Shown here piece by piece: positions 7,057 through 14,900 of a stretch of 15,035 nt of DNA. The stretch is from Propionibacteriaceae bacterium. GTDB taxonomy: Bacteria; Actinomycetota; Actinomycetes; Propionibacteriales; Propionibacteriaceae. The position numbers and the translations under genes are program-made. Positions within the stretch are counted from its first letter, which is position 1. Each line of letters begins with the position of its first letter. Where the stretch lies: positions 1 through 15,035 of the forward strand of contig CAJPNZ010000081.1 in assembly GCA_905372155.1 (NCBI GenBank), read 5' to 3'. The notes under the pieces were generated by a model that saw only the letters and a list, made by a program, of their open reading frames with translations, ran no database searches and had not been told where the DNA came from.

Positions 7057-7818
7057 ATGCTGTACCGGTTCAAGGCTCTCGCCAAGCGACGGGATCCAGA
7101 TCAGCTTGATGTTCCGCTTGCCCTGGCGAGTCCAAGAGGCTGGGTGGTTACACTGGTGATCGGTTTCTGCATGCTCGCACTGATTGGCTGGGGATTTCTT
7201 GGGCGAGTTCCTCAGCACGTCACCGTCACAGGTCGCCTGCAATACCCGGGTGGTTTGGTGACGATGCAATCAGATGCCCGTGGAACCGTGAAGAAGTTGA
7301 CAGAACTCGGTGTTACGCTCGACCAAGGTGATGCGCTCGCCTATCTCCAGCGGGGCGCAGGTGAGGACGACGCACGAATCAGCGGAGTGACTGGCGGGCG
7401 CGTCATACAGAATCTGGTCAGCGTCGGGGATGTGGTGGACGCGGGAACTCCCATCTCTGTGGTTGAGCCCGGTGCCACCGAGGGCGCGGCGTTGGAGGCC
7501 GTCGTTGAGGTCCCCGCTTGGCAGATCCCCTCAGTCAGTCGTGGTCAGGACGTGAAACTGACGGTGTCGGGCATACCCTCGGTGCAGTACGGGGTGTTGC
7601 GTGGGCGGGTGGAATCATTGGCGCCTTTCCCGGCGGCTACCGATGGTACACAGGTGGGCCCCACGCAGGTTGTGATTCGCTTGGAGCGTGCCGACACAGT
7701 GAGTGGCTACGCCTGGACATCGCATAATGGCCCGGATCGTCGAATCGAGTCGCAAACGCCGGTCGTCGCCGATATTTCCATCGGCGAAGTTCCTCCGTTG
7801 GCGCTGTTGGGTGCGTGA
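7057..7818 (+). CDS. HlyD-like NHLM secretion (membrane fusion) protein
   Basis: The 253-residue protein has a short basic cytoplasmic N-terminus, one membrane helix at about residues 29-48 (WVVTLVIGFCMLALIGWGFL), then a beta-rich extracellular part. A lipoyl/barrel-sandwich-like pattern can be seen (VTVTGRLQYPGGLVTMQS, GTVKKLTELGVTLDQGDALAYL, GGRVIQNLVSVGDVVDAGTPI). It lacks the long coiled coil of Gram-negative HlyD, as expected for the short version found with NHLM bacteriocin transporters. A GAGGAGG site lies about 10 bases upstream. Its stop overlaps the next gene's GTG (GTGA). It probably couples the two ABC proteins for peptide export. Confidence 0.85.
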   Translation: MLYRFKALAKRRDPDQLDVPLALASPRGWVVTLVIGFCMLALIGWGFLGRVPQHVTVTGRLQYPGGLVTMQSDARGTVKKLTELGVTLDQGDALAYLQRGAGEDDARISGVTGGRVIQNLVSVGDVVDAGTPISVVEPGATEGAALEAVVEVPAWQIPSVSRGQDVKLTVSGIPSVQYGVLRGRVESLAPFPAATDGTQVGPTQVVIRLERADTVSGYAWTSHNGPDRRIESQTPVVADISIGEVPPLALLGA

Positions 7819-9989
7819 ACCAGATGCATGCTCCCAGACGTCGTCCGACACGTACGCCATCGCTCATCCAGATGGAAGCGGTGGAGTGCGGCGCAGCCAG
7901 CCTCGGCATCATTCTCCGGGCCTATGGGCGTGTGGAGCCGCTTGAGCGACTCAGAATAGCCTGCAATGTGACGCGTGACGGCGCCAATGCGGCTACCATT
8001 GTGACTGCAGCCGAGTCCTATGGGCTGGTTGGTGGGGGAAAAGTCATGGACATCGATGATCTGAGTGCAATAGATCATCCCGTGATCATCCACTGGGCTT
8101 TCCAACACTTCATGGTTCTCGAAGGTTTCCAGAAAACGCGGCGAGGGATCGTCGTCCACGTCAATGATCCTGCGAATGGGCACCGCGCAATGGCCTTGGA
8201 TGAATTCGATGGTGGATTCACGGGTGTGGTTCTGGACATGACGCCGGGCCCCAGCTTTTCCAAGGAAGGGAAGGACGTTTCAGTTGTCACCGCCGTCGTG
8301 AGGCGGCTGCGTGGCTCGGGGAGTGCGTTGGTGCTGACGCTGCTCGCCACCACGTTGATCGCGGCTCCAGGTGTGCTGGGGCCAATCATCCAGCGCTGGT
8401 TCGTGGATGAATTCAATACCGAAACAATTGTTGTTACATTTCCCGTTCTCCTTCTGATTCTTTGTGCGGTTACGACGGGGATATTGACCTCAATTCAACG
8501 CGAGCATCTCAGGCGTGTGGAGATTCATCTGGGAATGAGTAGTGCGACTCATTTCGTGAAGGAACTGATGCGACGTCCTGTGGCTTTCTTCCAGCAGCGG
8601 CATGCTGCTGATCTCTCCCGACGCATTGACGCCAACTTTCGGGTCAGCACATCCATAAGCAACAACGTTGTAGTAACGCTGGCGAGCACGACGCTCATCA
8701 TTGTTTACGGAATCGTTCTCATTACCCTCGACCCTCTGCTGGCAGCTCTCGTCATGCTCGTTTCGGCGTTCAACGTGGTTGCCCTGCGCAAGGTTCTGCG
8801 CGAGCAACGTGACGCCGCCAGCTCACTTCAGGCCAAGGACGCCGGCCTGGCTGCTTCTACCATGCAGACCCTGTCGACCATCGCATCGGTCAAGGGGAAC
8901 GGAACCGAGCAGATGGCTTTCGCCAAGTGGAGCGGTCACTGCGCCAAGGCCGTCTCGGAAGGGCAGCGGCTTGGCCGAGGACAGTCCTTGGTGACGGTGC
9001 TGCCTGCTGCGCTGGCGGGTGTCAACACCGCTCTGGTGCTGGTTGTCGGAGGGCTCCGAGTGGCGAGTGGCGTGTCCGAGGCGGGTCTGCTCGTGGCTTT
9101 CCAGGCCTTGCTCGTTTCCTTCAGCCAACCGCTCGTTTTGTTGGTGAACCAAGCGAGCCAGTTGCAGACCACCCAGGCGGACCTGGCGCGTCTGGAGGAT
9201 GTTCTCAACTATGAGGGGGAGCCCGAGGACACCGACAGCTCGGCACGGGTCCTGACCGGTCGGATGGAGTTTGATCACGTTTCGTTCTCGTTCGATGGCG
9301 AGACGAGTTTTCTCTCCGACCTCAGTTTTGTCGTGAAACCGGGCATGAGCGTGGCGTTGGTCGGGGCATCGGGTTCTGGGAAATCGACGGTTGGGCGTCT
9401 TGCGGCCGGTCTGTTGCAGCCGGCGTCCGGACGGATCCTGTTGGACGGATGTCCTCGGGGTGAGCACTCCCGGCAGTCCATCTGCGCGGCCATCTCCTAC
9501 GTTGATCAGAACGTGACCTTGTTCGAGGGCACTGTGAAGGACAACGTGACGCTGTGGGATGACTCCATCGCGGAAGGCTCGGTGATCCGGGCTCTCGAGG
9601 ACGCCGAGGTGCTGGCCGCCGTGACCCAACGAGCTGGAGGGATGAATGCGTTCGTGGCCACGGGTGGCCGGAATTTCTCGGGTGGTCAACGCCAGCGCTT
9701 GGAATTGGCGCGTGCGTTGGCGAACGAACCCTCCCTGCTGATCCTGGACGAGGCCACGAGCGCCACGGACACGGTGACAGAGCGAAGGATCATCTCCAAT
9801 CTTCGTCGTCGAGGATGCGCAATGCTGGTAATCGCACACCGCCTGTCCACGGTTCGTGACGCCGACCTCATTCTCGTCTTCGACAAGGGCAAGCTCGTTG
9901 AGCAGGGAACCCATGAAACCTTGATGGCCGGTGGCGGCACCTACGCCAATCTTCAGTTCGCCACATCAAACGAGACAGAGGTCGCATGA
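7815..9989 (+). CDS. NHLM ABC transporter with N-terminal C39 peptidase
   Basis: This 724-residue protein combines peptidase, membrane and ATPase domains. The C39 peptidase has Gln19 and catalytic Cys25 (IQMEAVECGAAS), His98 (QHFMVLEGF) and Asp118 (HVNDPANGH), so it looks active and should cut after the Gly-Gly of the precursor leaders. The transmembrane region is at about residues 165-450. The ATPase has Walker A GASGSGKST (517-525), the signature SGGQRQ (622-627), Walker B LLILDEATSATD with Asp645/Glu646, and the H-loop His675. The start GTG 7815 overlaps the previous TGA; ATG 7824 would remove only three residues and is a fair alternative. It fits the NHLM system ABC1 (peptidase/ATP-binding) type. 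Confidence 0.93.
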   Translation: MNQMHAPRRRPTRTPSLIQMEAVECGAASLGIILRAYGRVEPLERLRIACNVTRDGANAATIVTAAESYGLVGGGKVMDIDDLSAIDHPVIIHWAFQHFMVLEGFQKTRRGIVVHVNDPANGHRAMALDEFDGGFTGVVLDMTPGPSFSKEGKDVSVVTAVVRRLRGSGSALVLTLLATTLIAAPGVLGPIIQRWFVDEFNTETIVVTFPVLLLILCAVTTGILTSIQREHLRRVEIHLGMSSATHFVKELMRRPVAFFQQRHAADLSRRIDANFRVSTSISNNVVVTLASTTLIIVYGIVLITLDPLLAALVMLVSAFNVVALRKVLREQRDAASSLQAKDAGLAASTMQTLSTIASVKGNGTEQMAFAKWSGHCAKAVSEGQRLGRGQSLVTVLPAALAGVNTALVLVVGGLRVASGVSEAGLLVAFQALLVSFSQPLVLLVNQASQLQTTQADLARLEDVLNYEGEPEDTDSSARVLTGRMEFDHVSFSFDGETSFLSDLSFVVKPGMSVALVGASGSGKSTVGRLAAGLLQPASGRILLDGCPRGEHSRQSICAAISYVDQNVTLFEGTVKDNVTLWDDSIAEGSVIRALEDAEVLAAVTQRAGGMNAFVATGGRNFSGGQRQRLELARALANEPSLLILDEATSATDTVTERRIISNLRRRGCAMLVIAHRLSTVRDADLILVFDKGKLVEQGTHETLMAGGGTYANLQFATSNETEVA

Positions 9990-12943
9990 TGACCGTCAAA
10001 GACAGACGAGACACACTGCCGGTTTCAGCGCTCAGTAATGATGGACCCCGAAGAGCGCTTCCGGGAAGGGTGGACTGGGCCTCGGTGGGGCCTTTCTACG
10101 CGTTGGATGATCCGTCGCGTGGAATCGAGATCAGTGAAGGAACGGCCGATATCTTTGCGGTCACCGAGAACAGGTGGTGCCCGCTCGGTACCGTGTCACC
10201 AGGCTCCATTATCATCGGGTGCACCCCGGTCCTGGGCTGGAGACTCGGCGTGCGAAGGGCGGCCGACGTCGTGTTGCAGCCCTTTGAGCTCGATGAAGAA
10301 CAGAAATTCCTGGAATGGAACACGGCACGACGGCCGTTGTTCGCGGCGGGGCTCGAGGCAACGCTGACCACCCTCAACATCGACTCCATCGTTGCCCGTA
10401 CCTTGCCGCCTCGTGACTTCGACATCTTGACGCCGGGCGAGATCGATGCGCGGCGTGGTGACGTGATGCGACCAATCGATTCCTGGGTTTGGGTTGAACA
10501 CTCCCCGGCTCTCGAGGTGCACTCCTCTTCCATGATCCCGGGGGACGAGGAGGAAACCACGCCACGTCGTGTCTGGTTCGGGCTCGGAAAATACGACTGG
10601 GTTCATTTCGACAGGTCGGCCAGCACCCGTGTTGCCACCACTGGGGAACTTCTGGAGAGTGGGCAACTCGGTGCTGCTTGGGCGGATCATTTCGCTGGAT
10701 TGTTGCTGGCCTGCTCTCGGGGAGCGGCACTCAAACAGGATGAGCAGCGCGAACGCATCGAGGGCGCGGCGCGCCTGGAGATCGAGCAGATGAAGGAGAC
10801 GAGTCGCGCCAACCAACGACTCGCCAGCGGGGACGATCGCGAACGTGAGTTGGGTGACCTGCTGGGGCCGTGGGGTACCGCCATCGTGCGAGCCCTGCAG
10901 TTCGACAAACAGCGGATGGTTCCCTCGATGGAAATCGTGCCAGCGCTGCGTGCAGCTAAATCCTTTGACGACATAAGCATCCTTGGCTGGGTACGACTGC
11001 GTCCGCTGAAACTCTCGGATGGTTGGTGGCGTGAGTCTCATGCGACCCCCTTCGTCACGTGCCACGGTCCTGAGAAATCGCCGTGCACGATCACCTTCAA
11101 AGGAACACAGCCGTGGATCCAGCGATGGCAGGATGCCGAGGCGCGCCCACTGGAACAAGACGATCTGGCGGTCCTTGATGCTGAGGCCAAGATCGCGGAG
11201 GCGCCGCTCGGCTCGCGGGTGACCACCTTGCGGGGGCTTTTCGGATTCGCAGCGGCCGGCTCCGGGAAGGACGTGGCCAGCCTCGCCTTCTGTGCCGCCG
11301 TCGTCATGTTGTTGAGTATCGCGACACCTGTTGTTTCTGGACAGGTCGTAGGACAACTGGTGGGGCGTGGCGAAACCTCCGTGATCGTGCAGGTCGGGGC
11401 CGTCATGCTCACGATCGCGCTTCTCACCGCTGGTATGCAGACCCTCCAGAATCATCTGGTCCTGCGGATAAAGGGACGCATGGCCCAGCGCCTCGGGTCG
11501 GGAATCTGGGCGAAGCTTCTCGCGTTGCCGTTGTCGTTCTTCGAGAGTCGCTCACCCGGGGGGCTCGGAACGATCATCCTCAACATTCGACAGGCGCAGG
11601 AGACCGTCTCGGGGGCGGCCGTCGGGTCGGTCCTTGGATTGATGATCGCTTTTGCCGATCTTCTCGTCCTGGTGGCCGTGGCTCCCGCCGTCGGAGCATT
11701 CGTGGGAGTGCTCCTGCTCCTGGTCACGGTGGGTCTTTGTCGTCTGATGCTCCGGGACATCGCTGCTCAGCGTTCCTGTTTGTTGACGCAGCAGGACGTC
11801 AGCGGGTTGACCCTCGCCGTCCTGTCAGCCATGCCCAAGATCCGTGCCGCGGGCGTCGAACATCGTGTTCTCTCACGTTGGGGACGCGTCCAGCGCGAAG
11901 TACTCCGACATCAAATGACGAGCCGTCGGCTGGAGGCCTGGATCCTGGTTCTCACCTCGATTCTCATGCCTGTGGTCATCGCCGTGGTCATCGCTGTCGG
12001 TAATGCCACGGCAGCGAGTGGTGACAGAACGGGTGTCATCACGGCGATCTTGGCGACCCAGCTGCTCATCACCAATTTCATCCAGTTCGTCTCCGTCTTC
12101 CAGGTGTTGGCTCCGGTCGTGCCGATGTTTGACTTCCTGCGCCCCATTCTTGACGCGGTCCCAGAATGTGGTGAAGGGCGAGCGCAACCAGGGGAACTTT
12201 CGGGTGACATTCGTCTGCACGAGGTCAGCTTCCGCTACGGAGCGGATGGCCCATTGGTCCTGGACCGGGTGAACCTCGTCATACACCGCGGGGAGTTCGT
12301 TGCCATCGTCGGCCCATCCGGATCCGGGAAATCCACCCTGCTCAGAATGTTGATCGGATTCGATCAGCCGGACAGCGGGTCGGTCATCTACGACGAGCAA
12401 GATCTTGCGGAGCTGGACGTGGCTGCGGTGAGACGCCAGTGCGGGATCGTTCTGCAGAACAACGGGACTGTCTCGGGAACGATTCGAGACAATATCTGTG
12501 GATCTGGGACATACAGCGACTCGGAGGTCTGGGAAGCTGCGGCAATGGCCGGTGTCGCTGACGACATTCGTGCCATGCCGATGAGATTGAGCACTCATGT
12601 CGCCGACGATTCATCAGGGTTGTCCGGTGGCCAGCGACAGCGTCTGATGATCGCTCGCGCCTTGATATCAAGACCGCGGATCGTGATTTTTGATGAGGCT
12701 ACGAGCGCTTTGGACAATCCCACGCAGGCCGCGGTCACGGAAAGCATCCGCAGGCTCAACGCCACCCGAGTCGTCGTGGCGCACCGGTTGTCGACGATCC
12801 AGGACGCGGATCGGATCGTGGTGGTCGAGCATGGCCGTGTCGTTGAATCGGGAACATTCGATGAACTGCTGGAACTCGATGGAGTCTTCGCCCGCATGGC
12901 CGAGATCCAGGAAGCGGAGAAGAGCGTCGATCAGTATGCGTAA
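9986..12943 (+). CDS. Second NHLM ABC transporter, large ATP-binding protein
   Basis: This 985-residue protein is far longer than a simple ABC exporter half. Residues 1 to about 415 form a soluble N-terminal region with no peptidase Cys/His signature and a charged helical part near residues 245-290. Membrane helices run from about 430 to 710. The ATPase domain has Walker A GPSGSGKST (776-784), the signature LSGGQRQ (879-885), Walker B IVIFDEATSALD with Asp903/Glu904, and His933. This architecture matches the NHLM ABC2 type that accompanies the peptidase-bearing partner, and the two may form a heterodimeric exporter with the HlyD-like protein. ATG 9986 overlaps the preceding stop (ATGA), which indicates translational coupling. 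Confidence 0.9.
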   Translation: MMTVKDRRDTLPVSALSNDGPRRALPGRVDWASVGPFYALDDPSRGIEISEGTADIFAVTENRWCPLGTVSPGSIIIGCTPVLGWRLGVRRAADVVLQPFELDEEQKFLEWNTARRPLFAAGLEATLTTLNIDSIVARTLPPRDFDILTPGEIDARRGDVMRPIDSWVWVEHSPALEVHSSSMIPGDEEETTPRRVWFGLGKYDWVHFDRSASTRVATTGELLESGQLGAAWADHFAGLLLACSRGAALKQDEQRERIEGAARLEIEQMKETSRANQRLASGDDRERELGDLLGPWGTAIVRALQFDKQRMVPSMEIVPALRAAKSFDDISILGWVRLRPLKLSDGWWRESHATPFVTCHGPEKSPCTITFKGTQPWIQRWQDAEARPLEQDDLAVLDAEAKIAEAPLGSRVTTLRGLFGFAAAGSGKDVASLAFCAAVVMLLSIATPVVSGQVVGQLVGRGETSVIVQVGAVMLTIALLTAGMQTLQNHLVLRIKGRMAQRLGSGIWAKLLALPLSFFESRSPGGLGTIILNIRQAQETVSGAAVGSVLGLMIAFADLLVLVAVAPAVGAFVGVLLLLVTVGLCRLMLRDIAAQRSCLLTQQDVSGLTLAVLSAMPKIRAAGVEHRVLSRWGRVQREVLRHQMTSRRLEAWILVLTSILMPVVIAVVIAVGNATAASGDRTGVITAILATQLLITNFIQFVSVFQVLAPVVPMFDFLRPILDAVPECGEGRAQPGELSGDIRLHEVSFRYGADGPLVLDRVNLVIHRGEFVAIVGPSGSGKSTLLRMLIGFDQPDSGSVIYDEQDLAELDVAAVRRQCGIVLQNNGTVSGTIRDNICGSGTYSDSEVWEAAAMAGVADDIRAMPMRLSTHVADDSSGLSGGQRQRLMIARALISRPRIVIFDEATSALDNPTQAAVTESIRRLNATRVVVAHRLSTIQDADRIVVVEHGRVVESGTFDELLELDGVFARMAEIQEAEKSVDQYA

Positions 12944-13016
12944 TGAAATCCTACGCATGCGTGACGCCAACAAATCCCTTGATGATGCAGCACGAGATGG
13001 TCAATAATTAGTTCAT

Positions 13017-13032
13017 GAAGGTCGCGGCCTTC
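13017..13032 (+). promoter_or_regulatory. Hairpin between transporter and first precursor
   Basis: GAAGG (13017-13021) pairs with CCTTC (13028-13032) around a 6-base loop. It lies in the 117-bp gap between the second transporter and the first precursor. It could be a weak attenuator or an mRNA processing/stability element that raises precursor over enzyme expression. No T-run follows. The role is inferred from position. Confidence 0.3.
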
Positions 13033-13060
13033 GGGAAGTAACGGATTCAGGAGAATGATT

Positions 13061-13447
13061 ATGGGACGATTCGAGGTAGAACGTCAAAACTTCATTCGCG
13101 CATACACAAGGTTGCTCGTCTCCAGTTGGTCTGACGATTTGTACTTGCAGCGGCTCTTCGCCTCTCCCCGCGATGTTCTTGCGCAGGAAGGGCTGGAGGT
13201 TCCGGCGGCTGTGACGATCCGAATCGAAAGGGCGGCGGCCCCGGTCATGGGGGCGGATGCCCCGGAGGCCGCGTTGGACACCCAGGTTGAGTTGTGGCTC
13301 AAGGCGGAAGAAACGGGTGAGCTGGTGCTCTACATCCCCGATGCTCCTTTGATTACCACGGAAAGCTTGGACGCGATCGATCTCGCGGGTGTCTCGGGCG
13401 GGGAAGCGGTGGTGTGTTGTTGCTGTCCGTGCACTTGTTGCGTGTGA
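13061..13447 (+). CDS. NHLP-type azole RiPP precursor 1 (core EAVVCCCCPCTCCV)
   Basis: I choose ATG 13061 because AGGAG (13049-13053) is 7 bases upstream; the ATG at 13055 is only 1 base from it. The product is 128 residues. The leader resembles the nitrile hydratase alpha-like fold (RQNFIRAYTRLLVSSW, RLFASPRDVLAQEGLEVPAAVTIRI) and ends DLAGVSGG. The remaining 14 residues hold seven Cys and one Thr: four Cys, Pro, Cys, Thr, two Cys, Val. Cyclodehydration and oxidation would give up to seven thiazoles plus perhaps a methyloxazole. It is the most divergent of the four leaders, with an extra segment around AAAPVMGADAPEAALD, so it is an old paralogue rather than a recent copy. C39 cleavage after GG is inferred. 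Confidence 0.9.
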   Translation: MGRFEVERQNFIRAYTRLLVSSWSDDLYLQRLFASPRDVLAQEGLEVPAAVTIRIERAAAPVMGADAPEAALDTQVELWLKAEETGELVLYIPDAPLITTESLDAIDLAGVSGGEAVVCCCCPCTCCV

Positions 13448-13530
13448 GGCCTTCCGATCCCGAGATCAATTATCGAGTGCAAATTTGATCAAGAAATAGA
13501 AAGCATCGCCATTTAGTTCGGGGAGGAACA

Positions 13531-13899
13531 GTGTCAGAGAATCAGGGAATGCAGGAGTTCGCTGCGGCGTACACCAAGTTGCTGGTGGCCGTCTGGAAGG
13601 ATGCAAAACTTGCTGATCTGCTGAGATCTGATCCGCGTGCCGTTGCGGCTGATGCCGGGCTGGTGATCCCGTCCGATGTCGAGGTCAAGGTTGTCAAGGC
13701 GAGTGACGATCTCCCGGACGATCCGCAGATGGAGCTTGAGATGTACTACGGTGACTTCCAGAAGGGCTTGGCGGACAAGATGGTGACGCTGGCCATTCCT
13801 GAGGTTTCCATGCTGAAAGTGCAGGATCTCACGTCTGAGGAACTTGCGGGTGTCGCTGGTGGGCTCTGCATAAGGCTATGTTGCAGCTGTAGCTGTTGA
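13531..13899 (+). CDS. NHLP-type azole RiPP precursor 2 (core LCIRLCCSCSC)
   Basis: It starts with GTG at 13531, 4 bases after GGGAGG (13521-13526), and begins MSENQGMQEFAAAYTKLL, like precursors 3 and 4. The product is 122 residues, with a 111-residue leader of NHLP type (LADLLRSDPRAVAADAGLVIP) ending LAGVAGG. The 11-residue core has five Cys and two Ser in the pattern L-C-I-R-L-C-C-S-C-S-C. It has no Pro, ends in alternating Cys/Ser and contains one Arg, so its product would differ clearly from the CCCC-P type and could hold mixed thiazoles and oxazoles. The leader shares long stretches with copies 3 and 4 (YYGDFQKGLADK), indicating a shared recognition region. Confidence 0.9.
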   Translation: MSENQGMQEFAAAYTKLLVAVWKDAKLADLLRSDPRAVAADAGLVIPSDVEVKVVKASDDLPDDPQMELEMYYGDFQKGLADKMVTLAIPEVSMLKVQDLTSEELAGVAGGLCIRLCCSCSC

Positions 13900-14019
13900 G
13901 ATGACTCCACGTGGGGTATTCGATGGCAATGTTGTCGAGTGAATGCTTTGCGAAATAGGTCTCGTTGAACGAGGACGGGGCTTTGAGAGAAATGATTCTA
14001 CGTAACATGAGGAGAGGCA

Positions 14020-14351
14020 ATGTCAGAGAATCAGGGTTTCCAGGATTTCACGGCGGCGTACGCCAAGCTGTTGGTGGCCGTGTGGACGGATGAGAAGGTT
14101 GCCGATCGGCTGAAGTCCGATCCGCATGCCGTTGCGGCTGATGCCGGGCTGGTCATTCCAGCGGATGTCGCGATCACGGTTTCCGAGGTTGTCGGTGAAT
14201 CATCGGGCGAGCCCCAGGCCGCGATGGAAGCGTACTACGGTGACTTCCAGAAGGGCTTGGCGGACAAGGCAGTGACGCTGGCCGTTCCTCAGGCTCCCGC
14301 TCTCGATGCGCAGGACCTGACCTCTGACGACCTCGCCGAGGTCGCCGGCGG
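14020..14351 (+). repeat. 332-bp perfect direct repeat, copy 1 (precursor leader)
   Basis: Every base from 14020 to 14351 matches 14498-14829 (offset 478). The repeat starts at the start codon, because the ribosome-binding regions upstream differ, and its perfection ends exactly where the core begins. Confidence 0.95.
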
Positions 14352-14397
14352 CAGCGCTTGCTGCTGCTGTGCTCCGTGCTGCTGCACTTGGAAGTGA
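14020..14397 (+). CDS. NHLP-type azole RiPP precursor 3 (core SACCCCAPCCCTWK)
   Basis: ATG 14020 follows GAGGAG at 14009-14014. The product is 125 residues: a 111-residue nitrile-hydratase-like leader (VADRLKSDPHAVAADAGLVIP, then YYGDFQKGLADK) ending LAEVAGG, and a 14-residue core with seven Cys plus one Ser and one Thr in two clusters, CCCC-AP-CCC, followed by TWK. It is the parent or sister of the next gene; bases 14020-14351 are identical to 14498-14829. The heavy TGC repetition in the core coding sequence (14359-14385) is a likely site for slippage. Confidence 0.93.
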   Translation: MSENQGFQDFTAAYAKLLVAVWTDEKVADRLKSDPHAVAADAGLVIPADVAITVSEVVGESSGEPQAAMEAYYGDFQKGLADKAVTLAVPQAPALDAQDLTSDDLAEVAGGSACCCCAPCCCTWK

Positions 14398-14420
14398 CCT
14401 TCCCGCAGGTATTGGCGAGA

Positions 14421-14474
14421 GTGCATTCTTGTGACGGTTTCCGTCCAAATCTAAAGATGTGAAGTAGGAATAGT
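14421..14474 (+). repeat. 54-bp intergenic repeat, copy 1 (upstream of precursor 4)
   Basis: It begins GTGCATTCTTGTGACGG and ends GAAGTAGGAATAGT, and matches 14982-15035 exactly. It contains a perfect hairpin GACGG-TTT-CCGTC (14433-14445) and a possible ATCT-AA-AGAT. It lies 23 bases before ATG 14498, so it marks the leader region of a precursor gene. Confidence 0.92.
14429..14457 (+). promoter_or_regulatory. Possible promoter inside the 54-bp repeat
   Basis: TTGTGA (14429-14434) and TAAAGA (14452-14457) are separated by 17 bases, the optimal spacing, though both boxes are imperfect (TTGACA and TATAAT expected). A start site near 14465 would leave a leader of about 33 bases with the AAGGAGG site. 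The hairpin GACGG/CCGTC lies in the spacer region. Conservation of the whole block in the second copy is compatible with function but also with simple recent duplication. Confidence 0.3.
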
Positions 14475-14497
14475 TTAATCCAAATCAAGGAGGAGTA

Positions 14498-14829
14498 ATG
14501 TCAGAGAATCAGGGTTTCCAGGATTTCACGGCGGCGTACGCCAAGCTGTTGGTGGCCGTGTGGACGGATGAGAAGGTTGCCGATCGGCTGAAGTCCGATC
14601 CGCATGCCGTTGCGGCTGATGCCGGGCTGGTCATTCCAGCGGATGTCGCGATCACGGTTTCCGAGGTTGTCGGTGAATCATCGGGCGAGCCCCAGGCCGC
14701 GATGGAAGCGTACTACGGTGACTTCCAGAAGGGCTTGGCGGACAAGGCAGTGACGCTGGCCGTTCCTCAGGCTCCCGCTCTCGATGCGCAGGACCTGACC
14801 TCTGACGACCTCGCCGAGGTCGCCGGCGG
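14498..14829 (+). repeat. 332-bp perfect direct repeat, copy 2 (precursor leader)
   Basis: Second copy of the leader repeat; see the copy at 14020. Absence of any synonymous change means recent duplication or ongoing gene conversion. Confidence 0.95.
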
Positions 14830-14875
14830 TTTCGCTTGCTGCTGCTGTGCTCCGTGCTGCTGCTGCTGGAAGTGA
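14498..14875 (+). CDS. NHLP-type azole RiPP precursor 4 (core FACCCCAPCCCCWK)
   Basis: ATG 14498 follows a strong AAGGAGG (14487-14493). This 125-residue copy has a leader identical in DNA to precursor 3. Only the core differs: Ser to Phe at core position 1 and Thr to Cys at position 12, giving eight Cys. Downstream of the stop the homology continues (CCTTCCCGC...GGTATTGGCG) until an 81-bp inverted-repeat insertion. A mature product would have up to eight thiazoles in the pattern CCCC-AP-CCCC, flanked by Phe-Ala and Trp-Lys. Confidence 0.93.
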   Translation: MSENQGFQDFTAAYAKLLVAVWTDEKVADRLKSDPHAVAADAGLVIPADVAITVSEVVGESSGEPQAAMEAYYGDFQKGLADKAVTLAVPQAPALDAQDLTSDDLAEVAGGFACCCCAPCCCCWK

Positions 14876-14900
14876 CCTTCCCGCGGGTATTGGCGGAGAG

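Noticed and set aside
8823..9914. Long minus-strand ORF opposite the C39-ABC transporter
   Set aside because: The plus-strand frame holds all ABC motifs; the minus frame is composition-driven.
10196..11455. 419-codon minus-strand ORF opposite the second transporter
   Set aside because: Shadow frame, rich in Arg/Gly/His, without a start context or domain.
12936..13007. A 23-codon ORF after the second transporter (MRNEILRMRDANKSLDDAARDGQ)
   Set aside because: It overlaps the end of the transporter gene, has no clear ribosome-binding site and no recognisable feature; most likely chance.
13961..13973. CTCGTT-G-AACGAG as a terminator before precursor 3
   Set aside because: Only a 4-bp stem is possible with a real loop, and no T-run follows; too weak to call.
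13061..14875. Precursors as metallothionein-like metal-binding proteins because of the Cys clusters
   Set aside because: The nitrile-hydratase-like leader, Gly-Gly site, C39 peptidase and YcaO/SagB enzymes next door explain the Cys as azole precursors much better.
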